Shown: positions 1 through 9,673 of the stretch, piece after piece
How positions within the stretch are numbered: position 1 is the stretch's first letter
How the letters are laid out: every line of letters begins with the position of its first letter
Source of the DNA: Pseudanabaena sp. M085S1SP2A07QC
GTDB taxonomy: Bacteria; Cyanobacteriota; Cyanobacteriia; Pseudanabaenales; Pseudanabaenaceae
Assembly: GCA_020404895.1 (NCBI GenBank)
Contig: JADBWK010000103.1
Span: 1 to 49,259 of the forward strand
Direction: 5' to 3'
DNA length: 49,259 nucleotides
Made by a program: the position numbers and the translations under genes
Notes under the pieces: model-generated
What the model was told of the DNA's origin: nothing
The model's database searches: none
What the model saw: only the letters and a program-made list of their open reading frames with translations

Positions 1-134
1 AAGTTGCTACCTATCAAAAACCGTCTCAAAACAAGTTAAAAACAGCCTATCTAAGTGCTAAACAACGCTTTTTTTGTATAAAAATCCAGCATTTTTTATT
101 TTGATTTTAGTTTTTGATGAATAGGTAGCAACTT
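1..134. repeat. MITE-like element with 14-bp terminal inverted repeats
   Basis: The first 14 bases (AAGTTGCTACCTAT) recur inverted at 121-134. The arms continue as CAAAAAC (15-21) against GTTTTTG (110-116). The interior is AT-rich and has no reading frame. This is the form of a small non-autonomous transposable element lying downstream of glcD. The left end coincides with the window edge, so it may extend further and a target-site duplication cannot be read. Confidence 0.6.
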
Positions 135-162
135 GGGTTAATTATCAAAATGTAAAACCGCA

Positions 163-1665
163 CTAAAAACGCTCTACTAACTTAAACTTCGCATCGCTAT
201 GATTAGGCTTTGCTCCTTCACCACAAGTGCGTGGAGTCGGCAAAATCTTAGTTGGATTCGCAATTCCTTGCGGATCGAAAACATCACGCACCCATCGCAT
301 CGTCTCCAAATCTGATTCGCTGAACATCTCAGGCATATAGCACTTCTTATCAGCGCCAATGCCATGCTCACCTGAAATGCTGCCACCAACACGCACACAG
401 AGCTTAAGAATTTCACCGCCCAATTCCTCTACAACTTCCAAAGCACCAGCCTCAGCATTGTTATACAAAATCAAAGGATGTAGATTACCATCACCAGCAT
501 GGAATACATTGGCAACATGATAGCCATATTTCTCACTAAGCTTCTTAATCTCCTGTAACACATAGGTCAGCTTAGTACGCGGAATCACCCCATCCTGCAC
601 ATAGTAATCAGGACTAAGACGACCCATGGCAGCAAAAGCTGCCTTTCTTCCTTTCCATAGCCTGAGGCGTTGCTCTGGATCAGTTGCTGTGGTCACATTC
701 CGTGCCCCATTTTTATAACAAATTTCTTCAACTCGCTTTGCACTTTCGGCAACTTCTATTTCTAATCCATCAATTTCAATTAATAGAATTGAATCCGCAT
801 CACGAGGATAGCAATTCGTTGCCACAGTATCTTCGACAGCGTTGATGCTCATGTTATCCATGATTTCCATCCCCCCAGGGATGATGCCTGTACTGATCAC
901 ATCAGAAACAGTCGATCCTGCCGCTTCTACGGTCGTGAAATCAGCTAAGAGTACATGAATGGATTCCGCAGATTTAAGAATCTTCAGTGTAACTTCAGTG
1001 GCAATACCAAGAGTCCCCTCAGAACCAACAAAAATTCCTGTAAGGTCATACCCTGGGTTTTCTGGAATTTTGCCGCCGATATCTTTGATGGAGCCATCGG
1101 GGAGAACGATCTTTGCACCAAGAACGTGATTGGTAGTAACTCCATATTTCAGGCAATGGACCCCCCCTGAGTTTTCCGCAACATTGCCACCGATAGAGCA
1201 GATGATCTGACTCGAAGGATCGGGCGCGTAGTAAAATCCTGCACCGCTGACAGCTTGGGTGACCCAGTTATTGATTACTCCAGGTTGCACAACTACGCGC
1301 TGGTTATCAAAATCAACTTCCAAAATCTTTTTCATGCGCGATGTGACGATCAGCACTGAGTCAGGTAATGGCAAAGCGCCGCCTGATAAACCTGTCCCCG
1401 AACCACGCGCCACAAAGGCAACTTTATAGCGATCGCATACTTTCACGACTTGTGATACCTCCTCAGTTGTAAGGGGCAGCACGACGATCGCAGGTTGTTG
1501 CTTGTAGCTAGTGAGCCCATCGCATTCATAGGCGATTAATTCTTCGCGGGTACGCACCACAAAGCGATCGCCCACAATGGCGATAAAATCATTTGCGATC
1601 GCTTCCCAATCAAAGGGCTTTGTTGGGGCTAAAGCGGTGTTGGTAATAGGGGCGATCGCGGTCAT
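163..1665 (-). CDS. glcD: Glycolate oxidase/dehydrogenase FAD-binding subunit GlcD
   Basis: FAD-linked oxidase of 500 aa, the usual GlcD length. It oxidises glycolate to glyoxylate in the photorespiratory glycolate pathway. An N-terminal PCMH-type FAD-binding domain (about residues 55-235) carries VARGSGTGLSGGALP and GGNVAENSGGVHCLKYGVT. The C-terminal FAD-oxidase domain ends with VFHAGDGNLHP and GSISGEHGIGADK, the usual catalytic-half motifs. The start is ATG at 1665 after a short AT-rich leader. GlcE and GlcF are not adjacent. D-lactate dehydrogenase of the same superfamily is the main alternative assignment. Confidence 0.92.
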   Translation of the reverse strand: MTAIAPITNTALAPTKPFDWEAIANDFIAIVGDRFVVRTREELIAYECDGLTSYKQQPAIVVLPLTTEEVSQVVKVCDRYKVAFVARGSGTGLSGGALPLPDSVLIVTSRMKKILEVDFDNQRVVVQPGVINNWVTQAVSGAGFYYAPDPSSQIICSIGGNVAENSGGVHCLKYGVTTNHVLGAKIVLPDGSIKDIGGKIPENPGYDLTGIFVGSEGTLGIATEVTLKILKSAESIHVLLADFTTVEAAGSTVSDVISTGIIPGGMEIMDNMSINAVEDTVATNCYPRDADSILLIEIDGLEIEVAESAKRVEEICYKNGARNVTTATDPEQRLRLWKGRKAAFAAMGRLSPDYYVQDGVIPRTKLTYVLQEIKKLSEKYGYHVANVFHAGDGNLHPLILYNNAEAGALEVVEELGGEILKLCVRVGGSISGEHGIGADKKCYMPEMFSESDLETMRWVRDVFDPQGIANPTKILPTPRTCGEGAKPNHSDAKFKLVERF

Positions 1666-1738
1666 ACTGTATCTACAAGGTAATAATTATATTGATTTTA
1701 TCGCAATTGTCGTTTAGCCATGCGATTGTCTTACAGTT

Positions 1739-4276
1739 TCAAAGCCCATTACCGATCGCAAAAAATGCCGACCAATAATAGGGGTGGTTAAAATTCTTTG
1801 ACTGAATTAGAGAAACCTGCGCCCGACGTAATGCTTCCGCAATAGGGACATCTCCCTTTTGTAACTCACTATAAAAACTTGTCATCAGCTCTTGTGTACC
1901 ATTGTCATCGACTTTCCACAAAGAAGCGATCGCTACTCTTGCCCCTGCGGCTTGCATCTGATATCCCAAACCGAGAATCTCTACGCCACTACCTAACTTA
2001 GCTCCTAATCCCGATTGACAAGCGCTCAAAACTACCAAATCGACATTATCTAATGTCCAGTTGCGAATATCACTAATTGTTGCTTTATCGCCATTACCAA
2101 AGAGAATAAATGATTCTTCAGGCTTGCCAGTTGAGAGATGACCATGAGTGGCTAAATGCAGAATTGAATAAGAGTTTGCTTTGGATTCAGTAATGTTTTT
2201 GGTGAAAGCAGATTCGAGCAAGCTTGTGGTATTGGCAAAGCGCTCAGTGATTTGTTGGACTTCGATTAGAGTTGCAGGCAGTCCATTAAATCCTGCTCGT
2301 TGGACATCACTTTTACCACCAAAAGCTCCAGCTAAAATCCGTGGCTTTGCGATCGATTTTAGATTAAATTTGGTAAGTGATTGGGCTGTAATACTGTTAG
2401 TACGATATTTTTCAGCTAGCCATTTTTTGCCATCATAGAGTGCAGACAGAGGAATATAGCGCAACTTGGAATCAGGAGCATAGATGATCGTATCAATTTT
2501 GAGCTGTTCTAACTCACTCTCAAAGGGTTTGATTAACCATGTATAGAATTTTTGTGCAGGTCCTTTCACATCATCAGAGCTTACATCTCGCAATCCAGTT
2601 ATAAAATCGACAATTTCTTGATTCAGTTCTTCACGTTTGAGCTTAATAGTGCGACGAATTGGTAATGTTTTCGCAGTAATTAAGATTAGCTCAAGACGAT
2701 CTGCAAGAACAAGAGGATAGAGCATCACTGCATTTGGTCTCTGGGCAAGAATATCCTTTCGCAAATCATGAAGATTTTCGGGAGCGATTGTTTGTTTCTC
2801 AGTGCGGTGTAGTTCTTTAATCAGTTTTTGAACTTCAGGATTATTGAGAAAAGCATTAAATTGTTTCTTTTGATTTTGTTCTGATTGTACGAGTTGACTA
2901 AGGCGCTGCTGTTCTGAAGCTGATAATTTGTTATCGCGATCTTTTTGTTGGAGATTATTGAGTTCGATCGCTAAAGCGATGATAGTTTTTTCAGGAGTTT
3001 GGAGGCTTAAGCCTTTTTCAGTTTCGTCATTACCGCGCACAGTGCGAAGGTAGTCACTGAGTTCTTGGACTTTGAGCAGATCTAAAACCTGCTGAGCTTC
3101 CAAAATCCGATCTTGCGTGAGCAGTAAATCAGCGAGTTGACGATAGCTACCCTCAACAGTTGCTAGGTAGGACTTTTGTACTTCCTTAGGTAATTGGCGA
3201 ATGTCTTTACGAATTGATTCATGAACGTTGACAGACTGTTTATAAAAGAGAATTGCAAGCTCAGTTTGATTAAGGTAGCTAAAGGTTAACCCCAAATGTT
3301 CGAGCGAATATCCTTCACTGTAGCGATCGCCAATTTGCTTAGAAGCTGTCAAAGATTGCTGCAATAAATCTATGGCTTCTGCATATTTCTCAAGACCAAC
3401 ATTGGCATAGCCTAACCCATTGAGAGCATATACTACGCCGTTGAGATCGCCAATTTTTTTGAAGATTTCTAAAGACTGTTCGTAGAAACCTATGGCTTTT
3501 TGATATTGCTCTAAACTGCTGTAAGTGCTGCCTAGAGTGTAGAACGAATTTCCCTGCCCCTTAAGATCACCGATTTGTTTTCTGATTACCAGAGATTGCT
3601 CGTTCAATTCAATTGATTTTGCATACTGCTCTAAACTGTCATAAATATATCCCAATCCATTCAGCGAATATGCTTCTCCAACGCGATCGCCAGTTTGTTT
3701 TCTGATTACTAGAGACTGCTCATAGAAACCAAGTGCTTTTTGGTACAGACCTAAGCTTTCATGGACATCAGCAAGTCCATTGAGTGCATCTGCTTCTCCA
3801 ATGCGATTGCCAACCTGCTTAAAGACTGTCAAGGATTGTTGGTGGAAGTCTATTGATTTCTGATATTGTCCAAGACTATCGTAAGCTTCTCCTAATCCAT
3901 TTAAAGAACTTGCTTCAATATTGCGATCGCTAGTTTCTTTGGCAATTCCTAAAGCTTGCTGGTAAGAACTAATTGCTTTTTGATATTGTCCAAAACTATT
4001 ATGGTTTCTACCTAGACCGATCAATGCAAAGGCTACCCCCTCTCGATCATTTATAACTTGATAGATATCTAATGCTTTTTGAAATGACTGAGAAGCTTCG
4101 CGATATTGACTTTTGTCAATTTGCTGATGCCCTAATTCGATGAGCTTTTCTGCTTCTGTCTCAGTATTTTTGATTGTCTGTGCTACCCCAATCATCTTTG
4201 GGGAATCTGGTGGTATTACCAGACCAAAGAGTACAAATGTCATCACCAACACTAGAGAGGAAGTTTTTGTAGCCAT
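1739..4276 (-). CDS. TPR-repeat protein with C-terminal CHAT protease domain
   Basis: 845-aa protein. The hydrophobic N-terminus (about residues 7-25) looks like a signal peptide or membrane anchor. About eight TPR units of roughly 40 residues follow (about 45-360), of kinesin-light-chain type with recurring LGxxYxSLGQYQKAI patterns. A linker leads to a CHAT domain (about 570-845). The caspase-like dyad is visible: His in HLATHGHLS and Cys in VVLSACQSGLGA. CHAT proteins are clan CD peptidases. In cyanobacteria such TPR-CHAT proteins are common and mostly uncharacterised, and some relatives act in regulated proteolysis or abortive defence. No substrate or partner is apparent among the neighbours. 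Confidence 0.88.
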   Translation of the reverse strand: MATKTSSLVLVMTFVLFGLVIPPDSPKMIGVAQTIKNTETEAEKLIELGHQQIDKSQYREASQSFQKALDIYQVINDREGVAFALIGLGRNHNSFGQYQKAISSYQQALGIAKETSDRNIEASSLNGLGEAYDSLGQYQKSIDFHQQSLTVFKQVGNRIGEADALNGLADVHESLGLYQKALGFYEQSLVIRKQTGDRVGEAYSLNGLGYIYDSLEQYAKSIELNEQSLVIRKQIGDLKGQGNSFYTLGSTYSSLEQYQKAIGFYEQSLEIFKKIGDLNGVVYALNGLGYANVGLEKYAEAIDLLQQSLTASKQIGDRYSEGYSLEHLGLTFSYLNQTELAILFYKQSVNVHESIRKDIRQLPKEVQKSYLATVEGSYRQLADLLLTQDRILEAQQVLDLLKVQELSDYLRTVRGNDETEKGLSLQTPEKTIIALAIELNNLQQKDRDNKLSASEQQRLSQLVQSEQNQKKQFNAFLNNPEVQKLIKELHRTEKQTIAPENLHDLRKDILAQRPNAVMLYPLVLADRLELILITAKTLPIRRTIKLKREELNQEIVDFITGLRDVSSDDVKGPAQKFYTWLIKPFESELEQLKIDTIIYAPDSKLRYIPLSALYDGKKWLAEKYRTNSITAQSLTKFNLKSIAKPRILAGAFGGKSDVQRAGFNGLPATLIEVQQITERFANTTSLLESAFTKNITESKANSYSILHLATHGHLSTGKPEESFILFGNGDKATISDIRNWTLDNVDLVVLSACQSGLGAKLGSGVEILGLGYQMQAAGARVAIASLWKVDDNGTQELMTSFYSELQKGDVPIAEALRRAQVSLIQSKNFNHPYYWSAFFAIGNGL

Positions 4277-4450
4277 AACATTACTTTAGACAATTTGAAT
4301 GTTCCCTCGTAATTGTACATTTATACCAAAAATTTAGTACAGAACAAAAAGCTTAAAATGCTCTTCTAGTGAGGGCTGCAAGTGCAATGCCCGTGATCTA
4401 TGCTGGGTAAAGATTTTAGGCGATTTTGCCGTTCCATCTTTGATTTTGTG

Positions 4451-4483
4451 TTTTATGTCCTAAGCAAAACTTTCATTGCCATA
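4451..4483. repeat. Solo right end of the TATAGCAA/TTGCTATA MITE family
   Basis: TTTTATGTCCTAAGCAAAAC followed by TTTCATTGCCATA matches the right end of the complete copy at 19072-19187 with one visible change (C for T in the terminal TTGCTATA). No left end or inner palindrome lies beside it, so this is a relic. Confidence 0.6.
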
Positions 4484-4506
4484 CCAATTACCGATCAAAT
4501 GAGCCA

Positions 4507-4557
4507 CAAGAAAGATTTTGCAAGCGTTGTTTCGCGACGCTTGCAAAATCTTTCTTG
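4507..4557. repeat. Long palindrome 3' of crtH
   Basis: 21-base arms beginning CAAGAAAGATTTTGCAAGCG are perfectly inverted around a 9-base loop (tgtttcgcg). It lies between convergent-looking 3' space and the crtH stop and could act as a transcription terminator for crtH. The arm sequence is unique among the palindromes of this window. Confidence 0.7.
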
Positions 4558-4572
4558 GTTTGGGGTTAAATG

Positions 4573-6087
4573 CTAGACAAGCCCTAAAGAAGAAGCAACC
4601 AAATGACCACAAGCAAAACCTGAAAAAGCAACAGCATTTAAACCCTGTCCAGGGAAAGTACTATCGCCAACACAATATAGATCGGGAATCGAAGTACGGT
4701 TAAATGGCATTCCTAACAGTCCCCATGGTTTACCCGCAGGGATTGGTCCATAGGTTCCATCGGCTCGACCGAGGAAACGGCGATGACTGCGGGGTGTGCC
4801 GACTTCTTGATAGTCGAGACAATCCTCTAGTTTGGGGAAAATTGCTAACAGACGATCGCATAGTTTTCTAGCAGCCTTATCTTTCTTCTCTTCATATTCT
4901 GAAGGCGATAAACCTTCCCATTCACTCATCCAACTGGGCGTAAAGGTATGTACAATGTGATGACCATTTGGTGCAAGAGAGCGATCAAATAGCGTGGGAA
5001 TTGAGACAAAAATTGTGCCTTGTTCCTTTTGTATATCATTCCAATCTTCGAGCAAGATATGGTGACAAGCTGCATCGTCGGGAATAGCAGAAGCTTCCAC
5101 GCCGAGATGTAAACTCAAGAAACTAGGGGACTTTTGATAGCGTGATTGCCATCCTTTTTCTCCACTGGGCAAAGGTTCATCCTTGAGCAAGTTCCCAAAG
5201 GTATCCCAGCGCGTGGCATTGGAAACTACTTTTTTAGCATAGAGAACTTCCCCATTCGCCAGTTTTACCCCGATCGCACCTTTACCAGATTTTGCTTTAG
5301 GAATAATCTGGGTCACTCTTGCCCCATAGCGAATTTCACCACCCGCTTTGTCCAACCCTTCCGCCAGTTTTTCGGCAATCTTGCCCACGCCACCGACGGG
5401 ATAGTTAATACCACCATAGTGGCGATCGCTAAAGACCATCCCTGCATTAATCGCTGGCGTGCGATCGGCAGGAACCACTGACCAGCAGTAGCATTCCATA
5501 TCGATGAATTGCAATAACTCAGGATCACGAATATATTTCTTGGCGATATCGCCTGCATTTTGGGGCAAATAAGCAGCTAAGCCTAAACAAGCCAAAGGAT
5601 TCTGAAAAAACACTCGCATCAAGTAGCGCCATTCTTCGAGTGACAGCAACTCGATCGCATTTAAGCAATTAAAAATCTTCCAACATTCATCGTAAAATTT
5701 ACGAATCCCCTCACGCTCATGGGGAAAGCGATCACCTAATTCTTGTAGAAATTTTTCATAATCTCGATGCACCTCGATTTCCAGATTGTTCGGCAAATGG
5801 TAATGGATCTGCACAGGGTCGGGAATCGTCTCCATTTTCATATTCACCGCCGCCAGCGCACGGGTGAGGAGATTGGTCGTGCCGCGATCGCCAAAACCAA
5901 AAATCATCGATGCGCCCACATCAAAACGGTAGCCATTGCGCTCAAAGTAGCCACCACTCCCCCCTGGGATCAAATAACGCTCAAGAACAATTACATTTGC
6001 CCCCTTCGCCGCTAATTGTGTCGCTGTGACCAATCCGCCCAGCCCTGAGCCAATTACAATTACATCCGCATCGAGTGTTTGCGCCAT
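4573..6087 (-). CDS. crtH: Carotene isomerase CrtH (prolycopene isomerase)
   Basis: 504-aa FAD-dependent CrtI-like enzyme that converts poly-cis-lycopene to all-trans-lycopene in carotenoid synthesis. The N-terminal Rossmann motif [18 protein letters not shown] is at residues 9-26, followed by [36 protein letters not shown] and the C-terminal [21 protein letters not shown] motif are typical of CrtISO/CrtH rather than the desaturases CrtP or CrtQ. ATG at 6087 fits the family start. It is monocistronic, with a palindrome behind its stop. Confidence 0.93.
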   Translation of the reverse strand: MAQTLDADVIVIGSGLGGLVTATQLAAKGANVIVLERYLIPGGSGGYFERNGYRFDVGASMIFGFGDRGTTNLLTRALAAVNMKMETIPDPVQIHYHLPNNLEIEVHRDYEKFLQELGDRFPHEREGIRKFYDECWKIFNCLNAIELLSLEEWRYLMRVFFQNPLACLGLAAYLPQNAGDIAKKYIRDPELLQFIDMECYCWSVVPADRTPAINAGMVFSDRHYGGINYPVGGVGKIAEKLAEGLDKAGGEIRYGARVTQIIPKAKSGKGAIGVKLANGEVLYAKKVVSNATRWDTFGNLLKDEPLPSGEKGWQSRYQKSPSFLSLHLGVEASAIPDDAACHHILLEDWNDIQKEQGTIFVSIPTLFDRSLAPNGHHIVHTFTPSWMSEWEGLSPSEYEEKKDKAARKLCDRLLAIFPKLEDCLDYQEVGTPRSHRRFLGRADGTYGPIPAGKPWGLLGMPFNRTSIPDLYCVGDSTFPGQGLNAVAFSGFACGHLVASSLGLV

Positions 6088-6117
6088 TACATTTCTTAGT
6101 CAAAACCTATTCTCAAC

Positions 6118-6196
6118 TATAGCAATGTAAGCTTTGCTTGGAACATAAAAACCAAAAGATTAAATGGTGGCGCGAAGCGCCACCATTTAATCTTTT
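6118..6196. mobile_element. Truncated MITE with 20-bp-arm palindrome
   Basis: TATAGCAATGTAAGCTTTGC at 6118 is the same end (inverted) as the right end of the copy at 48041-48148. It runs through GGAACATAAAAACC into a palindrome (6154-6196) with 20-base arms and a GAA loop, whose centre is GGCGCGAAGCGCC. The opposite terminal repeat is missing. It lies between the divergent crtH and prlF genes. Confidence 0.65.
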
Positions 6197-6239
6197 AAGA
6201 TCTTGATTTACACTGCAAATAGTCATATTATTAATGAAG

Positions 6240-6255
6240 TAATGCAAATGCATTA
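6240..6255. promoter_or_regulatory. Candidate operator upstream of prlF-yhaV
   Basis: Inverted repeat TAATGC-AAAT-GCATTA, about 34 bases before the prlF start. AbrB-fold antitoxins bind their own promoters, so an operator here is plausible. Binding is inferred only. Confidence 0.4.
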
Positions 6256-6288
6256 CCGCTAAAATGGGAGCACCTAACAAAAACTGAA

Positions 6289-6621
6289 ATGACTGTCCCC
6301 CTAGCCCCATGCTCAGAATCTACGCTTACCGATCGCTATCAAACCACAATTCCTGATCCGATCCGTAAAGCACTGGGCTTAAATAAACGCGATAAAATTT
6401 TCTATACCATTGAGCCAGATGGTCGAGTTGTGATTTCGCGTGCTGACCTAGCCGAGAGAGATCCCATTATTGGGCAATTTCTGAATTTTTTAGCTCATGA
6501 CATTGAGAAAAATCCCCAGCATTTACAAGCTTTAAATTCTGATTTGGTCAATCGTGTTCAAGCTCTGGTGGCTGATATTGAGCTGAAACTAGATACACCG
6601 CTTGCAGATGAGGATGAATAA
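6289..6621 (+). CDS. prlF: PrlF-family (AbrB/MazE-fold) antitoxin
   Basis: 110 aa. The N-terminal swapped-hairpin AbrB signature is STLTDRYQTTIPDPIRKALGL, then DKIFYTIEPDGRVVISR (about residues 10-55). The acidic C-terminal tail is of the kind that wraps the toxin. This is the DNA-binding antitoxin of a type II pair and neutralises the YhaV-type RNase encoded 2 bases downstream. The matching partner makes PrlF more likely than a solitary AbrB regulator. An inverted repeat upstream may be its operator. Confidence 0.88.
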   Translation: MTVPLAPCSESTLTDRYQTTIPDPIRKALGLNKRDKIFYTIEPDGRVVISRADLAERDPIIGQFLNFLAHDIEKNPQHLQALNSDLVNRVQALVADIELKLDTPLADEDE

Positions 6622-6623
6622 GC

Positions 6624-7124
6624 TTGTCTACTCACAAGCCTTTAGTAATCAGTGGATGGAACATATTTACTCATCCTTTGTTTTTGAATCAGTTTGAAGA
6701 ACTTCTAAAACAAGTTGAAGGATTACGCCAGAAGTATCCCAATGATTACAAGCAGAAAAATGCCGCAAAGCGCCTAGCCGCGATCGCCAAATTAGCATTT
6801 GAGGTAATTCCTCAAGACCCCACTCGCAACGAATATCGCCAAGGTACAACCCTTGGCAATGAGTATAAGCATTGGTTTAGAGCAAAGTTTTTTCAGCAGT
6901 ACCGACTATTTTTTCGATATCACCTTGACAGCAAAATTATTGTCTTTGCTTGGGTAAATGATGATAGTTCTAAGCGATCCTATGAGAGCAATACGGATGC
7001 TTATAGAGTCTTCAAAAAGATGCTTGACAGTGGATATCCTCCAGATGATTGGAATGATCTACTCAAAGAATCAAAGTGTGAAATCAACCATTTTATAAAG
7101 CTATCAACGCAGGAATTCAAATAA
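6624..7124 (+). CDS. yhaV: YhaV-family toxin (ribosome-associated RNase)
   Basis: 166 aa, close to the usual YhaV length of about 155. Recognisable family blocks are GWNIFTHPLFLNQFEEL, the basic stretch KNAAKRLAAIAKLAFEVIPQDP, then KHWFRAKFFQQYRLFFRYH and IIVFAWVNDDSSKRSYES. YhaV is a RelE-superfamily mRNA interferase. Translation begins at TTG (6624), two bases after the prlF stop, so it is probably coupled to the antitoxin and weakly initiated. The C-terminus extends slightly past the usual PPDDWNDLL ending. Confidence 0.88.
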   Translation: MSTHKPLVISGWNIFTHPLFLNQFEELLKQVEGLRQKYPNDYKQKNAAKRLAAIAKLAFEVIPQDPTRNEYRQGTTLGNEYKHWFRAKFFQQYRLFFRYHLDSKIIVFAWVNDDSSKRSYESNTDAYRVFKKMLDSGYPPDDWNDLLKESKCEINHFIKLSTQEFK

Positions 7125-7225
7125 TTGGTGATTAAGTCATAAAACAATGAATGTTATAATTTATTTGATTTTCGTAGAGTTGATATTGAATTATTTTGTC
7201 TATGATGAAATAAATTATTTTATAT

Positions 7226-8296
7226 ATGAGTGAAATTTTGTTTTTTCCTTGGCTTCTTATTAAAGAACCAATTTCTTTCGGAAAATTTGGACTGTATCCT
7301 TATGACAACAGATCAGAAGTTACAAATATTATAGATGACAGATTAAAAGCAAGCTTAAACAACTATTTGAGATATTTTTATGTCAAAGAAAATAGAAATA
7401 TAAATGCTACAACTCTTCTGTCAATTAACAATAAATTTGAAATTGAATTTAATGAAAGCCTATCCAACGAACTTGCCTTTTTAGTTGAGCTAATAGTTTT
7501 TTGTGGATTAGGTAGTAGGGATTTTTTTAAGAATGGAGTGAATTACTGTAATAAAGATAACTTTCAGTTAAAAAGATTTTCAATTACTGAAAATCAAATA
7601 GCTTATAAGAAAATGACAAGAAGGAGAGATGGAGCTACTTCAAATGGTATTTCAGCCAATAAGTTTAGAGAAAATAAGCCTGAGCATGTGATTTTATCAG
7701 TAGTAAATTTAGATAAAGAACTGCTTAATTCTCTAGTTTTGGCTCAATCAAATAAAAGTATTTGGGATAATATCTTTGAGGGTGTATTAAACTTTAATCT
7801 AGCAAATACAGATAGTTCTTCTATAACCATAAATATTGAGTTAGTCTTGTTAGTTAGTGCCTTTGAGCGGTTATTGAATTCTAGAAATGGGAAAGAAGAT
7901 ACATTAGCAAATAAGTTTATTGAAGCATTCGAGATATTTCAAACAATTGAAACTAAAGATGTAAGATGTAATGCAAATACACTCAAGGGCTTTGCAAAAT
8001 GTAAATCTGTAAGAGAGATTTGGATAAGAGACTTGTTTAGACTACGGGGTGATTTAGCTCATGGTAAAATTATTAAGAATTTCACATCAGTGTGGTCTAT
8101 AAATGAGCATTTGATTCTAGGGAGTTTTATTTTCCCGCTTGTTGCTAAGATTTTACTAAGCAAACAAAATATCTACAATCTAAGCAAAAATGATAGTCTA
8201 TATGTAGATGTTTTTGAAAGATTTCTGTGTCAGCCGAGCCTAAATAATTGGAACGATATTTGGGTAAATTTCCTGCTGTCTAAGGCTTTGGAGTAA
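7226..8296 (+). CDS. HEPN-domain-like hypothetical protein (ApeA-like)
   Basis: 356 aa, clearly more AT-rich than the neighbouring core genes, which suggests transfer. The N-terminal 180 residues are unrecognised. The C-terminal part has a helical pattern with LVLLVSAFERLLNSR, LANKFIEAFEIF and RLRGDLAHGKII. RGDLAH fits the RX4-6H motif of HEPN ribonucleases, and the order resembles Apea-like HEPN proteins of defence and abortive-infection systems. It follows prlF-yhaV by 101 bases on the same strand but is probably its own unit. RNase function is inference; a non-catalytic HEPN is possible. Confidence 0.55.
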   Translation: MSEILFFPWLLIKEPISFGKFGLYPYDNRSEVTNIIDDRLKASLNNYLRYFYVKENRNINATTLLSINNKFEIEFNESLSNELAFLVELIVFCGLGSRDFFKNGVNYCNKDNFQLKRFSITENQIAYKKMTRRRDGATSNGISANKFRENKPEHVILSVVNLDKELLNSLVLAQSNKSIWDNIFEGVLNFNLANTDSSSITINIELVLLVSAFERLLNSRNGKEDTLANKFIEAFEIFQTIETKDVRCNANTLKGFAKCKSVREIWIRDLFRLRGDLAHGKIIKNFTSVWSINEHLILGSFIFPLVAKILLSKQNIYNLSKNDSLYVDVFERFLCQPSLNNWNDIWVNFLLSKALE

Positions 8297-8641
8297 GTAT
8301 TAAAAAAAGATAGTTAAAAGTAAAATTATAGTGTTCTAAAGAATCTTGGTATTTTTTATCTGTATACTGAATTTGATAATTATTTTCTAATTTTTAAATT
8401 TAGGAATACTTGTTTTGTAATTTAATCAAGTGTCTGAATAATTAGGAATATTAAATCTAGTCAATTTAAGTTGAGGATAGATTAAGATTCCTATTCTTTT
8501 AGTAGCATTTGCTCTGTAAGTTTTTTTTCGTAAAGCCTAGTTGCAAAAAATCTTTATTCATCACTGACGTTAAAATATGCTTTTAACTATCCCTTTGTCT
8601 GCTAATCTGAAAATTGGTATCTACTATACAAAAATTGCATC
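8297..8641. other. AT-rich intergenic stretch, no gene seen
   Basis: 345 bases between the HEPN-like gene and accA. It is AT-rich with T-runs (for example 8521-8528) and continues the base composition of the HEPN gene. I see no reading frame with coding character, no palindrome and no tRNA-like fold. The accA promoter must lie in its right part, but no clear -10/-35 pair stands out. Confidence 0.5.
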
Positions 8642-9607
8642 ATGGCCGATCGCCAAATCCTGCTTGACTTTGAAAAGCCCATTGTTGAACTAGAAAACCG
8701 TATCGCCCAAATCCGCGAACTCGCGAATGACAACGATGTGGATATGTTTGAGCAGATCCAACTTTTAGAGCAACGAGCCGAGCTTTTGCGGCGTGAGATT
8801 TTTACGGGATTAGGCGCGATGCAACGGATGCAGATCGCAAGGCACCCTCGCCGTCCTAGTACCCTTGACTATGTGCAAGCCATTACCGATGAGTGGATGG
8901 AGCTACATGGCGATCGCCGAGGCAATGATGACCCTGCATTAGTAGGTGGTATCGCGAGAATCAATGATCGCCCTGTGGTAATTTTGGGGCATCAAAAGGG
9001 GCGAGACACGAAGGACAACATGACCCGTAACTTTGGCATGGCATCCCCAGGGGGATATCGCAAGGCAGCGCGATTGATGGACCATGCAAATCGCTTTAAA
9101 TTGCCAATTATTACCTTGATTGATACCCCTGGGGCATATCCAGGAGTATCGGCGGAGGAGCAGGGACAAGGCGAGGCGATCGCCGCAAATTTACGACAAA
9201 TGTTTGGTCTAGGTGTACCAATTATCTGTACTGTCATTGGTGAAGGCGGATCGGGCGGAGCCTTGGGGATCGGTATTGGCGATCACATCATGATGTTTGA
9301 AAACTCGGTCTATACGGTGGCGACTCCTGAGGCTTGTGCGGCGATTTTATGGCGCGACTCGGCAAAGGCTGGGAAAGCGGCGGAAGCGTTGAAAATCACG
9401 GCTCCTGACTTGAAGCGTTTGGGCATTGTCGATTATGTAATTGATGAGCCTTTGGGTGGGGCGCACCGTCTGCCACTACAGGCGGCGGAAAATCTCAAAG
9501 CTGCCCTAGTCGAAAATCTCGATCGCTTGAGTAAATTGCCTGTGGAAGATTTACAAGAGCTACGTTATCAAAAGTTCCGTAAGATGGGCGTTTTTCTCGA
9601 ATCGTAA
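8642..9607 (+). CDS. accA: Acetyl-CoA carboxylase carboxyltransferase subunit alpha
   Basis: 321 aa, standard AccA length. With AccD (not encoded here) it transfers the carboxyl group from biotin-BCCP to acetyl-CoA, the first step of fatty-acid synthesis. Family blocks are [68 protein letters not shown] and [15 protein letters not shown], followed by [16 protein letters not shown]. The start is ATG at 8642. It is a housekeeping gene between two accessory patches, so these are insertions around a conserved locus. Confidence 0.97.
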   Translation: MADRQILLDFEKPIVELENRIAQIRELANDNDVDMFEQIQLLEQRAELLRREIFTGLGAMQRMQIARHPRRPSTLDYVQAITDEWMELHGDRRGNDDPALVGGIARINDRPVVILGHQKGRDTKDNMTRNFGMASPGGYRKAARLMDHANRFKLPIITLIDTPGAYPGVSAEEQGQGEAIAANLRQMFGLGVPIICTVIGEGGSGGALGIGIGDHIMMFENSVYTVATPEACAAILWRDSAKAGKAAEALKITAPDLKRLGIVDYVIDEPLGGAHRLPLQAAENLKAALVENLDRLSKLPVEDLQELRYQKFRKMGVFLES

Positions 9608-9611
9608 AGCT

Positions 9612-9660
9612 TGAGGCGATCGCACTAAGCATCTCTCCAAAAAGGCGATCGCTTTTTGAT
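9612..9660. repeat. HIP1-containing intergenic repeat, copy 1
   Basis: GAGGCGATCGCACTAAGCAT, then CTCTCCAAAAAGGCGATCGC. Two HIP1-type sites bracket a short spacer. Related copies lie at 10254-10300 and 10723-10765. This copy ends just before the mazEF promoter. Confidence 0.6.
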
Positions 9661-9673
9661 TTGTGCTACCATC

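Noticed and set aside
6113-6310. 65-aa minus-strand frame
   Set aside because: It is made of the truncated MITE and the prlF leader, with no coding character.
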